Shown in pieces: positions 1 through 9,762 of a stretch of DNA of 64,000 nucleotides (positions are counted from its first letter, which is position 1; each line of letters starts with the position of its first letter). The translations under genes and the position numbers were made by a program. Under the pieces are notes generated by a model. The model made no database searches, was not told the origin of the DNA, and saw only the letters and a list, made by a program, of their open reading frames with translations. This DNA comes from Caldilineaceae bacterium (lineage in GTDB: Bacteria; Chloroflexota; Anaerolineae; Caldilineales; Caldilineaceae), in contig JACKBC010000001.1 in assembly GCA_020634755.1 (NCBI GenBank), forward strand, positions 434,001-498,000. The letters run 5' to 3'.

Positions 1-8
1 AAAAAAGA

Positions 9-3000
9 GTGCTGCCCGCTGTGGGCCTGACCAGATATCTGATCATCCTTTCCCTGCTCTTCCCCTTATTTACGCAAAACCAGCCGCTGTGGGCGCACAA
101 CACCGCCGTTCATCCGGCCAGCCAACCCGGGGCTGATGTGCCGCCAGAATTGGCCGCGCTGGTCAGTCCACCGCGGCGCAATCCGATTCAAGACGCAATC
201 TTTTACTTTGTCATGCCGGACCGCTTTGCCAATGGCGACCCGAGCAACGACACCGGCGGCATTGCGGGGGGCCGACTGGATAACGGCTTTGACCCCACCA
301 ACAGCGGCTTTTTCCACGGCGGCGATCTGGCGGGCCTGACCGACAAGCTCGACTATTTGGCCGATATGGGCATTACGGCTATTTGGATGACGCCGGTCTT
401 TAAGAACAACCCGGTGCAGGGCAGCGGCGCCAGTGCATCCGCCGGTTATCATGGCTATTGGTACACGGACATGACCCAGTTCGATCCGCACTTTGGGACC
501 AATGCCGAACTGGAGAAGCTGATCGAGCAGGCCCATGCCCGCGACATCAAAATATTTTTCGACATTATTGCCAACCACACAGCGGACATTTTGAGCTATC
601 AGGAAGGCGCCTTTACGTATCGCAACAAGGCTGCCATTCCATACAAAGACGCCGCCGGCGTGGAGTTTGACGACCGCGAGTATGCCGGTGGCAGCGAGTT
701 CCCACAGCTGGATGCCGAAACCAGCTTCCCCTACACGCCGGTCTTCAACCATGCCGGCGATGAAACGCTAAAAGTGCCGGCCTGGCTCAACAACCCCATC
801 TACTATCACAACCGCGGCAATTCGACCTTTAGCGGCGAAAACTCGCTCTATGGCGACTTCTTTGGGCTGGACGATCTCTTTACCGAGCACCCCGATGTGG
901 TCAACGGTATGATCGACATCTACAAAGATTGGATCAGCAATTACGACATTGACGGCTTTCGCGTCGATACGGTTAAGCACGTCAACCTAGAATTCTGGCA
1001 GGCCTTTGTCCCCGCCATTTTGGAACACGCGGCCGCGCAGGGCAAAGAAGACTTCTTTATTTTTGGCGAGGTCTTTAGCGGCAACGAACTGTTGCTGAGC
1101 CATTACACTACGCTCGGCCAATTTCCCGCCGTGCTCGACTTTAAGTTTCAGGAAGCGGTGCGCCGCTACGTTTCGGGCGGCGCCGGTTCTGATGCGCTGC
1201 GCAATCTCTTTGCCGATGACGATTATTACACCGACGCCGACTCAAACGCCTATAGTCTGCCCACTTTTATTGGCAACCATGACCGCGGCCGCTTTGCCCA
1301 CTTTCTAGACGAGGACAACGGTCTGCTGCCCGATGCCGAAAAGCTGGCAAGGGTCAAGTTGGCCCACGCCCTTATGTTTTTCGCCCGCGGCGTACCCGTT
1401 ATCTATTACGGCGATGAGCAGGGCTTTGTGGGCGATGGCGACGACAAAAATGCCCGCCAGGATATGTTCCCGTCGCAGGTGGCCAGCTACAACGATGATG
1501 ATCTGGTGGGGACCGACGCCACCACGGCCGACGACAACTTTGACGAAACGCATCCGCTTTACACCAGTTTTGGCGATCTGGCCAAGCTTTACCACGCACA
1601 CTCGGCGCTGCAAACCGGCGCCCAAATTCACCGCCTCAGCAGCAGCGCGCGCGGCATCTATGCCTTTAGCCGCATTGATCGGGATGAGCAGATCGAATAT
1701 GTAGTGGCGGTCAACAACAGCGCTAACACAGAAACGGCCACCATCCCCACCTTCTATGCAGCAGGCCAAACGTTCACGCCCATGGCGGAAGATGGATTCG
1801 TGGCGGATGGTCAATCCGCGCCGTGGCCGCTAGCGGCCACGGCCACCGATGAGAACGGCGCGCTGACCGTTTCTGTGCGACCCTATGGCTACACTGTTTA
1901 TCAAGCCGACACCGCCCTGCCAGCGAGCACCGTCGCCCCCGACATCACCATTAACAGCCCCAACCGCGGCCAGCACTTTGATCTGAAAGTGGGCAACCTG
2001 GACGGCAACGATGTGCCGCAGCGCATTGAAGTGGGGGCGGATCTGACCAGCGCCGGCGGGAAAGAGCAGCTGGCCGAAGTGACCTTTGCCGTGCGCGTCA
2101 ACGGCGGCGACTATGCGCGCATTGGCGTGGACGACAACGCGCCCTATCGCGTCTTTTACGATGCCAGCGGTCTGGAGCCGGGCGCTAAGCTCGATTTTGC
2201 CGTTGTGGTCAGCGATCTGAACGGTCATCTCAACTATGCCCAGGTAGACGATATTCAGGTGGGCCAAGCGGAAGCCGAGCCGGGCGGAAATTATGATTAT
2301 GCGGCCATCCACTATTTGCGTACGGATGGCGAGTATGGCGACGATACCGCGGCCGATTTCAATGATTTCTGGGGGCTGCACCTGTGGGGCGACGCCATTG
2401 CGCCCGCGGAAGTAACTGAATGGACGGCGCCCAAGCCCTTCCGCGGCGAGACCGCTTATGGCCGCATGGCGCTGATCAAATTGCAGGACGCTAGCCAAGA
2501 CGTCAACTTTATTGTGCATCGCGGCGATACCAAAGATGGCGCCGAGCAAGACCGCGCGTTCAACCCGCTGCGGGATGGTCCCGAAATCTGGCTCAAGCAG
2601 GACGATGACGCTTTTTACACGTCGCAAGCCGCAGCCCAGGGCTATGTGACCATCCACTATCGGCGCGCCGATGGCGATTATGGTGACCCGGCCAGCAGCG
2701 ACGCCAATGACTTTTGGGGGCTGCATCTGTGGGGCGATGCCCTGGCCAATGGCGTGGGCACCGAATGGGCCGGCCCGCGCCCCTTTGATGACATCGACGA
2801 ATTTGGCGCCTACTGGCGCGTGCCCATCCAAGACGCGTCGCAGCCGGTCAACTTTATTATCCACCGCGGCGATGCCAAAGACCCCGGTCCCGATCAAAGC
2901 ATGCATCCCGAAGAGGGCGCGGCGGTCTGGATCACCAGCGGCAATGAGGAGATCTATATGCAAGAGGGTGCGGCGGCAAACTTCGCCACCATCTATTACC

Positions 3001-5948
3001 AGCGCGCCGATGGCGACTACGGCGACCCCACCAGCAACGATTTTAACGACTTTTGGGGATTACATACATGGGACGGTGCGGCCACGCCCAGCCCATCTTG
3101 GGAACAGCCGGTTAAGCCGACGGGCGTGGATGCCTTTGGTCCCTACTGGCAGATTCCGCTGGTGGATGGGGCGCAGCAACTGGCCTACATCTTCCACCGC
3201 GGCGATACCAAAGATCCTGGTCCCGACCAATTCCTAGATTTGGCGCAACATGGCTATGAAGTCTGGCAGTTTGCGGGCGCCGATCCGGCAAATCCATATG
3301 CGTATCCCATTCGGGCAACTGCGGCGGTGGGCGGTGGCGATCTGCGCAAAGCACGGGCCCACTGGGTAAGCGAAGATACGCTGGCCTGGCAGTTGGCGGC
3401 CGATGAGAGCACCAAGGTGGCGCTCTATTACAGCCTGGATGGCGGCATGGAGCTAAAAAATGGCGCGCTGAGCGGCGGGGCATCGATCCCGTTGACGTTG
3501 GTGAAAACCGGTTTGCGCCCCGCCATCAAAGCCAAATTTCCGCACCTGTCCAGCTTCAATGCCTATCAGATTGCCGCTGATGATCTAGACAAAGTGCCCG
3601 ACATCCTCAAGGGGCAGATGGCCATCGTCGCTACGCAAGGCAATGTGGTGACAGACGCCACTGGCTTGCAGATCCCCGGCGTGTTGGATGACCTGTATGC
3701 GTATGAAGGTCCGTTGGGGCCGTCATTTGCCGAGCCGCCGCGGAGTGTGGCGCCGGTGACCATGCGGCTGTGGGCGCCCACGGCGCAATCGGTCAAGCTG
3801 CATCTATTCTCCTCGGCAGACGCTGAAACGGCGACAGAGGTGGTGGCAATGACGCCGGCCGCCCAGGGCGTTTGGGAAGCCACTCTTGAAGAGAGCTGGA
3901 TCGGCCAATATTATTTGTATGAAGTAACCGTTTACGCACCGAGTACGGGCCAAGTGGAGAACAACTTGGTTACCGATCCGTATTCGCTGGGGCTCTCGAT
4001 GAACAGCACGCGCACCTTGCTGGTGAATCTGAACGATCCTGCGCTCATGCCCGATGGTTGGAGCGAGCTGACAAAGCCACCACTGGCTGCGCCCACCGAC
4101 ATTGTGCTTTACGAACTGCACCTGCACGATTTTAGCGCCAATGACAAAAAGGTGGCGGACCCAAACCGCGGCAAATTCACCGCCTTTACCGAAAAGAATT
4201 CGGATGGCGTCAAGCATTTGCAAAAGTTGGCCAAGGCGGGTGTGACCCACATCCACCTGCTGCCGGTCTTCGACATTGCCACCATCAATGAAGACCCCGC
4301 CCAGCGCCAAGAGCCGGCCATTCCCGCCGCGGCCGGGCCTTCTTCCGATGAACAGGCGACGGCGGTGCGCGCCGTGCGCGATCTGGATGCGTACAACTGG
4401 GGCTATGACCCGTTCCACTACACCGCGCCGGAGGGCTCCTATGCGACCGACCCCAACGGCCCCGCGCGCATTTTGGAATTCCGCCAAATGGTGCAGGCGC
4501 TCAATGAAATGGGGCTGCGCGTGGTCATGGATGTGGTCTACAATCACACGGCCGCCGCCGGCCAAGACGCCAAGTCCGTGCTGGATAAAATTGTGCCCGG
4601 CTACTATCATCGCCTGGATGAAGATGGCCAGGTGGCCACCAGCACCTGCTGCGCCAATACGGCCACGGAGCACGCCATGATGCGCAAGCTCATGCTCGAT
4701 TCGCTGCACGTCTGGGCGGAGCAGTACAAGGTGGATGGCTTCCGCTTTGACCTAATGGGCCATCACATGAAAGGCGATATGCTGGCCGTGCGCGCCATGC
4801 TGGATGCGATCGATCCCAGCATTTACATCTATGGCGAAGGCTGGAACTTTGGCGAGGTGGCCCATAACGCCCGCGGCATCAACGCCACCCAGTTCAACAT
4901 GGCGGGCACGGGCATCGGCGCCTTTAACGACCGGCTGCGCGACGCCGTGCGCGGTGGCGGTCCCTTTGATGGCGGCCAGGATTTGATTACCAAGCAAGGC
5001 TTTATCAATGGCCTTTGGTACAATCCCAATGCCAACACTAGCGGTAGCGACCAGGAAAAAGAGCAGCTGCTGCTCTATGCTGACCAGATTCGCGTGGGGT
5101 TGGCGGGCAATTTAGCCGATTATCAATTTGTCGACCGCCACGGCTTTTTGGTGACCGGCGCCGCCGTCAATTACAACGGCGCGCCCACGGGCTATACCCA
5201 ATCTCCCCAAGAAAATATCATCTATGTTTCGGCTCACGATAATCAAACGCTTTTCGATAACAACATCTATAAATTGCCGGCAGACACAACCATGCAGCAG
5301 CGAGTGGCGGCGCAAAATTTGGCCATTGACATTGCGCTGCTTTCACAGGGCGTGCCTTTTCTGCACGCCGGCGTCGAGATGCTGCGCTCCAAATCGCTGG
5401 AGCGGGACAGCTACAACAGCGGCGACTGGTTCAATCGGCTCTATTTTGATTACAGCGCTAACAACTTTGGGGTGGGCCTGCCGCTGGAGACCCAAGGCGA
5501 CGCTGCGCTCATGGCCTCATTTCTGGAAGACACCGCTTTGCAGCCCCAGAAGAGTGACATCCTCCAAAGCGTGACCCATATGCAGAAGATGCTAGCCGTG
5601 CGCGCGGCCTCGCCGCTCTTCCACTTGCGCACCCAGGAGGAAGTCATGCAGCGCGTGGCCTTTCACAACACCGGGCGAGAGCAGATTCCGGGCTTAATCG
5701 TAATGAGCATATCGGACAAAATTGAGGGGGCGGACTTGGACCCCGATCGCGCGATGATCCTGGTTTTCATCAACGCCACCACCCAACCTGTTACCTTTAC
5801 GGATGAAACATTGGCCGGGCTGACGCTGACCGGTGAACGCGGCGCTACCTATGACGCCAGCCAGGGCGCTTTTACCATTCCAGCGCAGTTAACGGCAGTG
5901 CTGGCCGAAGGGAAACCGGTGGTTTCAGGCGCAGTAACGTTCCGCTAA
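9..5948 (+). CDS. Secreted bifunctional alpha-amylase / type I pullulanase (GH13)
   Basis: A 1979-residue exported starch-degrading enzyme with two complete GH13 catalytic domains. The N-terminus has a hydrophobic signal segment (YLIILSLLFPLF). Domain 1 (about residues 50-650) shows the GH13 motifs DIIANHT (~184), GFRVD with the nucleophile Asp (~316), GEVF with the acid Glu (~352) and FIGNHD (~420). Three pullulanase-associated CBM41-like repeats follow (~763, ~878, ~992), each carrying a DGxYGD...NDFWGLH signature. Domain 2 has a CBM48-like N-domain and pullulanase motifs VVYNHT (~1508), GFRFD (~1575), YGEGW (~1607) and SAHDN (~1740). By family knowledge the first domain cuts alpha-1,4 and the second alpha-1,6 bonds of starch or glycogen. 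The start is GTG at 9; because the frame is open to the window edge a start further upstream is possible. Confidence 0.9.
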   Translation: MLPAVGLTRYLIILSLLFPLFTQNQPLWAHNTAVHPASQPGADVPPELAALVSPPRRNPIQDAIFYFVMPDRFANGDPSNDTGGIAGGRLDNGFDPTNSGFFHGGDLAGLTDKLDYLADMGITAIWMTPVFKNNPVQGSGASASAGYHGYWYTDMTQFDPHFGTNAELEKLIEQAHARDIKIFFDIIANHTADILSYQEGAFTYRNKAAIPYKDAAGVEFDDREYAGGSEFPQLDAETSFPYTPVFNHAGDETLKVPAWLNNPIYYHNRGNSTFSGENSLYGDFFGLDDLFTEHPDVVNGMIDIYKDWISNYDIDGFRVDTVKHVNLEFWQAFVPAILEHAAAQGKEDFFIFGEVFSGNELLLSHYTTLGQFPAVLDFKFQEAVRRYVSGGAGSDALRNLFADDDYYTDADSNAYSLPTFIGNHDRGRFAHFLDEDNGLLPDAEKLARVKLAHALMFFARGVPVIYYGDEQGFVGDGDDKNARQDMFPSQVASYNDDDLVGTDATTADDNFDETHPLYTSFGDLAKLYHAHSALQTGAQIHRLSSSARGIYAFSRIDRDEQIEYVVAVNNSANTETATIPTFYAAGQTFTPMAEDGFVADGQSAPWPLAATATDENGALTVSVRPYGYTVYQADTALPASTVAPDITINSPNRGQHFDLKVGNLDGNDVPQRIEVGADLTSAGGKEQLAEVTFAVRVNGGDYARIGVDDNAPYRVFYDASGLEPGAKLDFAVVVSDLNGHLNYAQVDDIQVGQAEAEPGGNYDYAAIHYLRTDGEYGDDTAADFNDFWGLHLWGDAIAPAEVTEWTAPKPFRGETAYGRMALIKLQDASQDVNFIVHRGDTKDGAEQDRAFNPLRDGPEIWLKQDDDAFYTSQAAAQGYVTIHYRRADGDYGDPASSDANDFWGLHLWGDALANGVGTEWAGPRPFDDIDEFGAYWRVPIQDASQPVNFIIHRGDAKDPGPDQSMHPEEGAAVWITSGNEEIYMQEGAAANFATIYYQRADGDYGDPTSNDFNDFWGLHTWDGAATPSPSWEQPVKPTGVDAFGPYWQIPLVDGAQQLAYIFHRGDTKDPGPDQFLDLAQHGYEVWQFAGADPANPYAYPIRATAAVGGGDLRKARAHWVSEDTLAWQLAADESTKVALYYSLDGGMELKNGALSGGASIPLTLVKTGLRPAIKAKFPHLSSFNAYQIAADDLDKVPDILKGQMAIVATQGNVVTDATGLQIPGVLDDLYAYEGPLGPSFAEPPRSVAPVTMRLWAPTAQSVKLHLFSSADAETATEVVAMTPAAQGVWEATLEESWIGQYYLYEVTVYAPSTGQVENNLVTDPYSLGLSMNSTRTLLVNLNDPALMPDGWSELTKPPLAAPTDIVLYELHLHDFSANDKKVADPNRGKFTAFTEKNSDGVKHLQKLAKAGVTHIHLLPVFDIATINEDPAQRQEPAIPAAAGPSSDEQATAVRAVRDLDAYNWGYDPFHYTAPEGSYATDPNGPARILEFRQMVQALNEMGLRVVMDVVYNHTAAAGQDAKSVLDKIVPGYYHRLDEDGQVATSTCCANTATEHAMMRKLMLDSLHVWAEQYKVDGFRFDLMGHHMKGDMLAVRAMLDAIDPSIYIYGEGWNFGEVAHNARGINATQFNMAGTGIGAFNDRLRDAVRGGGPFDGGQDLITKQGFINGLWYNPNANTSGSDQEKEQLLLYADQIRVGLAGNLADYQFVDRHGFLVTGAAVNYNGAPTGYTQSPQENIIYVSAHDNQTLFDNNIYKLPADTTMQQRVAAQNLAIDIALLSQGVPFLHAGVEMLRSKSLERDSYNSGDWFNRLYFDYSANNFGVGLPLETQGDAALMASFLEDTALQPQKSDILQSVTHMQKMLAVRAASPLFHLRTQEEVMQRVAFHNTGREQIPGLIVMSISDKIEGADLDPDRAMILVFINATTQPVTFTDETLAGLTLTGERGATYDASQGAFTIPAQLTAVLAEGKPVVSGAVTFR

Positions 5949-6000
5949 AGCCATTCCCGAAAAGCTTTATGATCTGTTTATTTATTTTTCTGGATTCGCC

Positions 6001-7686
6001 TTAATTGCAATATTGAACAGCGGTTATGGGCAGATAGACTTGGTGGTTGCTCAGAATGGGAATGGTGCCGGCTGGCGCTGGCGCTGAGTCAGCGGCTGGT
6101 GGTTCAAAATGGATCACCAAGCGCGGGGCGGCCAGTGGCTGCATATTGTATGCCACGACCGATCGATCGCCGCCGCCGCTAAAGAAAAATGCCAGTGCGT
6201 TGCCGCTGACCCATCCGGGCTGGCTCACAATTTCCTGCACAATAGGCGTCAGGTCTGGCGTCCAGTGCGATTCGCCAACCGTTTCCCACTGGGCGCCAAT
6301 ATGCCACTGCACGTTGTGGGACGTTTTGGCGCGATGGCTCAGACTATACGGCGTCATATCAAAAGGGAGCACATGGGCGCTACTTTCACCATAGATGGAG
6401 ATGAGCGCCGGCAGCTTGTCTGATGTCTCCGCTGCGGCAAACTCAATGTTGGCGCTTAGGATAGTGGCGCAAGGAGGAATGAGCACATTGGGAAAGCGCC
6501 CACCGGCTATATAGGTGCGCATATTAGCATCAGTCACCAATTCGCCCAGTGGATAGGAGATGACGCCCGTCGCGGCCTGTTCGAGCAGGTGATCCGCCGC
6601 CGATGGTATGCGTATGTCAACAAGCTGATCGTCTGCCAGCACGGGCGGTGTTGGCGTTGCGGTTGCGTATAAGGTGGTACTGTCGACCACCTCATTATCC
6701 GGGTTCACAAATTGAAACGTAATTTGCGCCTCGTCTGCCTCAACCAGCATGGCGCCATAGTCGCTGTTATAGGTAAACTGGCTGCCCTTAAAAAGATTCA
6801 GGCGAAAGGGATGGCGGCTTTTGCCACCCAGCCCATTGACAAAGTAGGTAACGCCCCCCAGTTCCAGCCGTTCATATATATGGTCATGGCCAGAGAGGAC
6901 TGCGTCAATTCCCCATTGCGCATATGGCCACTGCATCTCTTTGTGGCTGCCGTGCCGCGAGCCGGACGAAAAAGGCGCGTGATGGGTAATGGCCAGGTTC
7001 CAGGTCGCCGTAGAGTTTTCTAGTGCATCGCGTAGCCACATGGCCTGGTTGGATAGGGGCGTAATCCCGTCAGGTTCATGGGGGTCGCTATCGAGCACAA
7101 AAATACGTACGCGCCCTCTTTCAAGGGAATAGTAGCGCTCATTCCCGGGCAGGGTAAAATAGTCCAAATAAGGTCCCGCACAAAGGCCATCGCGGCAAGT
7201 CATCGATTCCCAATCGTGATTGCCCAAGGATGGGAAAAATCGATTGATCTGCGTGGCTTCGCCTGAATTCTGGCCATCCAGGCTGCCCAAATAGGGCGTT
7301 ATATAGCTCCGATAATAGGCCCCAATGTGGGGATCCATGTCTTCGGCCAACCCTTTTTCGTAATTATTGTCTCCGGTTGTCACAATAAAGTCGGGCTGCC
7401 AGCTCTTGACCAAGTCGGCCACGCGCTTTGCATCTGGCTCGGAGACGCCATAATCGCCAATGACGGCGAAACGCGTCAATTCACGCACAGGCATAATGCT
7501 GGATGCTGGGCGCGCCGCGTAAGAAGCCGCATTGCTTGCTATACTGCGGTTCTCGTTCAGAGCTGAATATAGCTGTGCGGGCAGAATCCACACTGCGCAC
7601 AGCAACAACATGGCGCAAACGACCACGCCGCCCATATAGAGAATAACATAATGGGTCCATCGCCGATGATGTACCTTTTTTATCAT
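6001..7686 (-). CDS. Membrane-anchored purple-acid-phosphatase-like metallophosphoesterase
   Basis: About 561 residues. A single N-terminal membrane span (YVILYMGGVVVCAMLLLCAV) should place the catalytic domain outside. The calcineurin-like motif series is complete and in order: GDYG, GDNNY, GNHDW, THHAPF and GHDHIYER, which is the purple acid phosphatase pattern for a binuclear metal centre. The C-terminal ~190 residues look like a beta-sandwich domain often attached to secreted Chloroflexota proteins (tryptophan motif near GWVSGNAL). The frame is open up to 7770, but that extension runs to the edge of a repeat element at 7771-7940 and lacks an SD; the ATG at 7686 has an AGGA at fitting distance and directly precedes the membrane span. 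Substrate unknown: phosphomonoester or phosphodiester. Confidence 0.85.
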   Translation of the reverse strand: MIKKVHHRRWTHYVILYMGGVVVCAMLLLCAVWILPAQLYSALNENRSIASNAASYAARPASSIMPVRELTRFAVIGDYGVSEPDAKRVADLVKSWQPDFIVTTGDNNYEKGLAEDMDPHIGAYYRSYITPYLGSLDGQNSGEATQINRFFPSLGNHDWESMTCRDGLCAGPYLDYFTLPGNERYYSLERGRVRIFVLDSDPHEPDGITPLSNQAMWLRDALENSTATWNLAITHHAPFSSGSRHGSHKEMQWPYAQWGIDAVLSGHDHIYERLELGGVTYFVNGLGGKSRHPFRLNLFKGSQFTYNSDYGAMLVEADEAQITFQFVNPDNEVVDSTTLYATATPTPPVLADDQLVDIRIPSAADHLLEQAATGVISYPLGELVTDANMRTYIAGGRFPNVLIPPCATILSANIEFAAAETSDKLPALISIYGESSAHVLPFDMTPYSLSHRAKTSHNVQWHIGAQWETVGESHWTPDLTPIVQEIVSQPGWVSGNALAFFFSGGGDRSVVAYNMQPLAAPRLVIHFEPPAADSAPAPAGTIPILSNHQVYLPITAVQYCN

Positions 7687-7770
7687 GGCCAATCTTCCTA
7701 TCTGAGGACCTACACAGCCTCGCGTAAAGCCAAAGCGCCTGGCGCCAATAGTGCCTGAACTGCCACGCAT

Positions 7771-7940
7771 TTATCTGAGGGGGTTGCATACATAATTTCA
7801 GTCGAGTACGGGCGGGCTGGTGTGCGTCGCACTGCCCAGAAGAACAGCCGTAATGCAGCCACCTTGGCGGGTCGTGCGTCACACGTGGGCCACGAACCAT
7901 TTCCCCTCGAGCAGCGCATTTATGCACACCCCTCATTTAT
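7771..7940. repeat. MITE-like element with terminal inverted repeats, copy 1
   Basis: The left end TTATCTGAGGGGGTTGCATA and the right end TATGCACACCCCTCATTTAT form imperfect terminal inverted repeats. Inside are two GTGCGTCGCAC-type palindromes (7822-7832 and 7874-7884), 52 bp apart. A second element with the same ends lies at 9536-9653. No transposase is present nearby, so this is a non-autonomous element by inference. Confidence 0.6.
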
Positions 7941-7970
7941 CTTGGTGCTCCAGTGGCGCTGCGTAAGTCC

Positions 7971-8068
7971 TTAAGTTTGATGATGGCTCTGTGTGTGGCA
8001 CAATCGCCATCATACAAGCCTTTAAGTTTGATAATGGCTCTGTGCTGCGCACAACGGCCATCATACAA
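7971..8068. repeat. Tandem pair of ~47-bp hairpin repeats
   Basis: Two direct copies (7971-8017 and 8022-8068) start with TTAAGTTTGAT and contain GATGGC or AATGGC paired with GCCATC across a short loop. A third, more divergent copy is at 10611-10655 after the nuclease-like gene. Confidence 0.65.
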
Positions 8069-8401
8069 ATCGTTATATTATACTTGGATGATTGGGGGTA
8101 CAGCATTGAGGCTTAAGACTTAAAGAACAAGTCTGTAAGTTATTGGGTGGGTGCCTACAATTTCTATATGGACCTTTCCACATAAATTTTACTTTATACT
8201 CCTTCATTATGACAAATATTAACTGCATGCAAGCTTAGAGCAAACTACACATGGCTAATACAGCCCAAGGCATGACAGGAGAAACGCATGTTGCTCCCAA
8301 CGTAATTTTTAGGCCTCATCTTGTGCACGTTCCGGCTATTTTCGATGATGATTGCACCGCAAGCTTCTCCGTTTGCCGTTGGCACAGCTTCACTTTAATG
8401 C

Positions 8402-8499
8402 GACTTACGTAAACCTAGCGGAAAAACGGACAAGTCAGCCAACCCATTCTCGCCTGACGATCTACTGGCATTGCGTAATCTACATTTAAGCTTGCGTAC
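8402..8499. repeat. Divergent family A palindromic repeat
   Basis: Begins with ACTTACG and ends with GCTTGCGTAC, the ends typical of the family A elements (for example 16755-16832). The middle is poorly conserved. Confidence 0.4.
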
Positions 8500-8571
8500 A
8501 TCTATAATAAGGCTTTTCCCTGCTCATTACATTTAATGCCCCCATGCGCCTATGATATACTTTGGAGCATC

Positions 8572-9492
8572 ATGAACGCAGCCTTAAAAGAACCAACCAC
8601 CCTCCAAACCTGGATCATTGCCATGCGGCCGCGCACGTTGCCGCTGGCGCTTTCTTGCATTGCCATGGGTGGCTTCTTGGCTGCGGCCCACGGACACTTT
8701 AGCGCGCCCATTACGTTTTTGTGTGCATTCACCACGCTCCTGCTGCAAATTCTCTCAAACCTGGCCAACGATTACGGCGACAGCATACACGGTGCGGATA
8801 GTGCCGAGCGTGCCGGCCCCATGCGCGCCGTGCAGTCTGGACACATTTCACAGCGGGCCATGCGCTACGCCATTATGGCCACGGCGCTTCTGGCCGTGGC
8901 CAGCGGACTCATATTGATCTGGCTAGCGCTAGGCGTGGAACGGCTGCTGCTGGCCTTGGCTTTTGGCTTGTTGGGCGGCGCCGCCATCTGGGCGTCGATT
9001 ACCTACACGGCCGGCCATCATCCGTACGGCTATGTAGGGTTGGGCGATCTGTCGGTGCTTATCTTCTTTGGTTGGCTGGGTGTTCTGGGAACCTATTTTT
9101 TACAAACACAGCGCCTTCCTCTCCTGGTCTGGCTGCCCGCTACCAGCTGTGGGCTCTTTGCCGTGGCCGTGCTCAACATCAACAACGTGCGCGATATTGA
9201 ATCGGACCGCAACGCGGGCAAGCGCTCCATTCCCGTGCGTATTGGGCGGGCCAAAGCGGCACGCTATCATTGGGCGCTGCTGGGGGCGGGGCTGCTTTGC
9301 GCTATTTTATATGTATGGCTAACCTATCATTCGCCGTGGCAATTTCTCTTTGTACTCACCTTGCCGCTGCTCGTGCGCAGTGGCCAAGCCGTACAGTCCA
9401 CACCCTCACCAGAACTGGACCCGGCGCTAAAGCGCATGGCGTTGACTAGCCTCTTGTTTGTGCTTCTGTTTGGCATAGGCCAGCTGCTTTAA
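8572..9492 (+). CDS. menA: 1,4-dihydroxy-2-naphthoate polyprenyltransferase (MenA)
   Basis: A 306-residue UbiA-family integral membrane prenyltransferase that attaches the isoprenoid tail to 1,4-dihydroxy-2-naphthoate in menaquinone synthesis. It has about eight hydrophobic segments. The first Asp-rich motif is NDYGDSIHGAD in the first third and the second is NNVRDIESDRNAGKRS, both MenA-like. The start ATG at 8572 has GGAG nine bases upstream; the frame is open to 8536 but that ATG has no SD. It stands alone, with no other men genes in the window. The presence of MenA implies a menaquinone-based respiratory chain, which fits the nuo genes at 51-55 kb. Confidence 0.87.
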   Translation: MNAALKEPTTLQTWIIAMRPRTLPLALSCIAMGGFLAAAHGHFSAPITFLCAFTTLLLQILSNLANDYGDSIHGADSAERAGPMRAVQSGHISQRAMRYAIMATALLAVASGLILIWLALGVERLLLALAFGLLGGAAIWASITYTAGHHPYGYVGLGDLSVLIFFGWLGVLGTYFLQTQRLPLLVWLPATSCGLFAVAVLNINNVRDIESDRNAGKRSIPVRIGRAKAARYHWALLGAGLLCAILYVWLTYHSPWQFLFVLTLPLLVRSGQAVQSTPSPELDPALKRMALTSLLFVLLFGIGQLL

Positions 9493-9535
9493 CTCCCGCC
9501 CTTCCGCCCGCACTAAGCTAGCACAAAAGTTTATA

Positions 9536-9653
9536 TAATTGAGGGGTGTGCATAATTCGATACGCGGGTGCAACGTGTCTCGTCAACCCGCGTGCGTCGC
9601 ACGCTAATCGCCTTTACCCGACTGAAACACGTATGCACACTCCTCAGATAATT
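9536..9653. repeat. MITE-like element with terminal inverted repeats, copy 2
   Basis: The ends AATTGAGGGGTGTGCATA and TATGCACACTCCTCAGATAATT-type (right end 9632-9653) are inverted and match the ends of the 7771-7940 element. It contains one GTGCGTCGCAC palindrome at 9592-9602. It fills most of the menA to 9763 spacer. Confidence 0.6.
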
Positions 9654-9762
9654 GGCGCACAAGAACACATGTGCTACAATTTTACACAGTCGAAAATAGG
9701 CAGATGTATCCATTTTAGGGTTTATACAAGCTTGCGTAAGCCCTAATGAAGAAGGAATCAAG

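Larger units (their letters stand above)
7687..8571. other. Repeat-rich spacer of ~885 bp, no gene seen
   Basis: No credible gene is visible. The spacer holds a terminal-inverted-repeat element (7771-7940), a partial family A end (about 7956-7969), two tandem copies of a GATGGC/GCCATC hairpin repeat (7971-8068) and a divergent family A element (8402-8499). A TATAAT-like hexamer at 8503-8508 lies ahead of menA, but no matching -35 was found. Confidence 0.7.

Noticed and set aside
1830..2963. 377-residue open frame antisense to the amylase-pullulanase gene
   Set aside because: It mirrors the CBM41 repeat region, has low-complexity Ile/Val/Gly composition without motifs, and no SD; the sense protein is clearly real.
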